DNA from: an uncultured Bacillota bacterium
Lineage (GTDB): Bacteria > Bacillota > Clostridia > Peptostreptococcales > Anaerovoracaceae
Direction of reading: 5' to 3'
Assembly (NCBI GenBank): GCA_927441425.1
Contig: CAKMKG010000039.1
Span: 1-41,605, forward strand
DNA length: 41,605 nt
Shown: positions 40,580 to 41,605 of the stretch, one piece after another
Numbering within the stretch: the stretch's first letter is position 1
Layout: every line of letters starts with the position of its first letter
Position numbers and translations under genes: made by a program
Notes under the pieces: generated by a model
The model's input: the letters and a program-made list of their open reading frames with translations, nothing else
Database searches by the model: none
What the model was told of the DNA's origin: nothing

Positions 40580-41605
40580 TTATCCTCCTATATTTTCGTT
40601 TTTCCCGCTCTTGGGCATCCAGAGCCGGTCAGCGACAGGGGCCCACTGGCTGCAGGCATTCTTGCATTTTGCGCACAGAGCGTCAACGTCCTCGGGCTGG
40701 ACCAGGTCGGTGGAGTGAGCGCCGGATTTATGTACCATCTCGGCCAGCTTACCGTCGTTATCCAGCAGGGGGCAGGGGCGGAGCATGTTTTCGTTGAAGG
40801 GCTGGTTGTCGTGATACTGCATGAACAGCGGAGATTTGTATGCTTCCAGCAGGGTCTTGTCATGAATATTGGAATCGGAGTAATGGATAAAGGCGCAGGG
40901 CTCGATGTCGCCATTGGCGTTGATATGCAGGTAGCTGCGTCCTCCTGCAATGCATCCGCCCGCGAATTCGCCGTCGTTCCAGAAGTCCATAGTAAAGATA
41001 GGCTTCGTTTCCCGGAACCTGCGTACCTGATGATACATATATCCCCGCTGGTGCGCTTTCGCCATCAGGTCGGTAGGAGCGCCTGCGCCCACCGGCATGT
41101 AAGTAAAGAACCATGCAAACTTGCAGCCCTTTTCGATCAGGAAATCGATGTACTCCTCGCTGCCGATCACTTCAGTGTTTTTGCTGGTGTAGCAGAGGGA
41201 CGCACCGAATGCCAGCTTGCGCTCCCGGAGGATATCCATAGCCCGGACCACCTTCTGATAGGTGCCTTTACCCCGGCGATGGTCGTTCTCTTCCTCGAAA
41301 CCCTCAATGGAGATAGCAGGAATGAAGTTCTTGACTCGAAGCATCTCGTCGGCAAAAGCCTCATCGATGAGAGTGCCATTGGTGAAGGCGAGAAACATAC
41401 AGTCATCATGCTCCTCGCACAGCTGGAGGATATCCTTCTTTCGCATCAGCGGTTCGCCGCCGGAGTAGATGTACATGTAAGTGCCAAGCGCTTTACCCTG
41501 ATGAATGATTGAATCCAAAGTAGAATAATCCATACTGAGCTGGCTGCCATATTCCGCCGACCAGCAGCCGGTGCACCCAAGGTTACAGGCGGAAGAGGGA
41601 TCCAT
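40580..41605 (-). CDS. radical SAM/SPASM domain protein, N-terminus beyond right edge
   Basis: 341 residues visible. The first ATG at the edge is internal, because the paralogue at 36275 has about 115 residues before the matching position. Cluster C7-x3-C11-x2-C14 (CNLGCTGCW), YIYSGGEPLMRKKDI, FTNGTLIDEAFADE, ISIEGFEEEND, and the SPASM-like GCIAGGRSYLHINANGDIEP with trailing cysteines (CAKCKNAC). Long stretches are identical to the paralogue (AFIHYSDSNI, LLEAYKSPLFMQYH), yet the DNA is much more GC-rich. It is followed by the 35-residue peptide and the VTT gene, so it has different membrane partners from the first copy. Confidence 0.9.
   Translation of the reverse strand: MDPSSACNLGCTGCWSAEYGSQLSMDYSTLDSIIHQGKALGTYMYIYSGGEPLMRKKDILQLCEEHDDCMFLAFTNGTLIDEAFADEMLRVKNFIPAISIEGFEEENDHRRGKGTYQKVVRAMDILRERKLAFGASLCYTSKNTEVIGSEEYIDFLIEKGCKFAWFFTYMPVGAGAPTDLMAKAHQRGYMYHQVRRFRETKPIFTMDFWNDGEFAGGCIAGGRSYLHINANGDIEPCAFIHYSDSNIHDKTLLEAYKSPLFMQYHDNQPFNENMLRPCPLLDNDGKLAEMVHKSGAHSTDLVQPEDVDALCAKCKNACSQWAPVADRLWMPKSGKNENIGG

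Noticed and set aside
1..41605. tRNA, rRNA and known riboswitches
   Set aside because: No cloverleaf, rRNA segment, or recognisable riboswitch consensus noticed in the intergenic regions read on both strands; a covariance-model scan was not possible.

Overview
The window looks like a chromosome segment of a low-to-mid GC anaerobic Firmicute (class Clostridia). Evidence: strong AGGAGG-type ribosome binding sites throughout, some TTG and GTG starts, many Fe-S and radical-SAM flavoenzymes, PucR, TetR and Crp regulators, and pieces of Tn916-type and Clostridium-type mobile elements. A gut or anaerobic amino-acid-fermenting clostridium would fit. Species cannot be read from the sequence.

1-8.9 kb is an AT-rich accessory region. 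It holds a two-component system (494-2648), a CPBP membrane protease (2769-3443), a truncated AraC gene, and then a decaying mobile element. The element contains a large serine recombinase broken by two frameshifts and a deletion, a small companion ORF with a nonsense codon, a MazF/PemK tail and a truncated Tn916-type sigma-like gene. Its best preserved part is a regulated cargo operon: strong promoter, about 300-nt structured leader with an attenuator, a Cys-rich KTR protein and an RlmN/Cfr-family radical SAM enzyme. A Tn916-type XRE gene and a second truncated serine recombinase mark the other edge, near 8478.

8.9-17.5 kb is an ordinary chromosomal neighbourhood: RlmD-type rRNA methyltransferase, a helix-hairpin-helix protein, a Crp/Fnr regulator divergent from a ferredoxin, a TetR-like protein with two DNA-binding domains, an HD-GYP protein, FmdE, an acyl-CoA thioesterase, and a membrane protein / XRE / DUF2975 set. 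A degenerate repeat array and an intact IS30-family transposase follow (17.6-19.3 kb), then a TetR gene.

20-34.9 kb is the most distinctive part. Two modules share the same layout: a PucR-type regulator divergent from a tandem pair of about 640-residue FMN/4Fe-4S/FAD 'ene'-reductase-like enzymes (OYE / 2,4-dienoyl-CoA reductase / 2-enoate reductase / BaiCD-BaiH superfamily). The first enzymes of each pair resemble each other and have canonical motifs; the second enzymes are divergent at the active site. Between the modules are a protein of unknown function, a GT8 glycosyltransferase and a graveyard of gene fragments (HD, TetR twice, OYE, unknown protein) copied from genes of the same neighbourhood. 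Repeated duplication and deletion of a catabolic or anaerobic-respiratory island is the simplest reading. The substrate, probably an activated C=C bond in an enoate, steroid-like or aromatic-acrylate compound, is not determined. An NmrA-like oxidoreductase and a TetR regulator end the region.

35.6-41.6 kb carries an HD protein, a radical SAM/SPASM protein and a CmpB-like membrane protein in one operon. A more GC-rich block follows: an MFS transporter and, on the opposite strand, a second radical SAM/SPASM paralogue (cut by the right edge), a 35-residue membrane peptide and a VTT/TVP38 membrane protein. No tRNA, rRNA or CRISPR array was seen.
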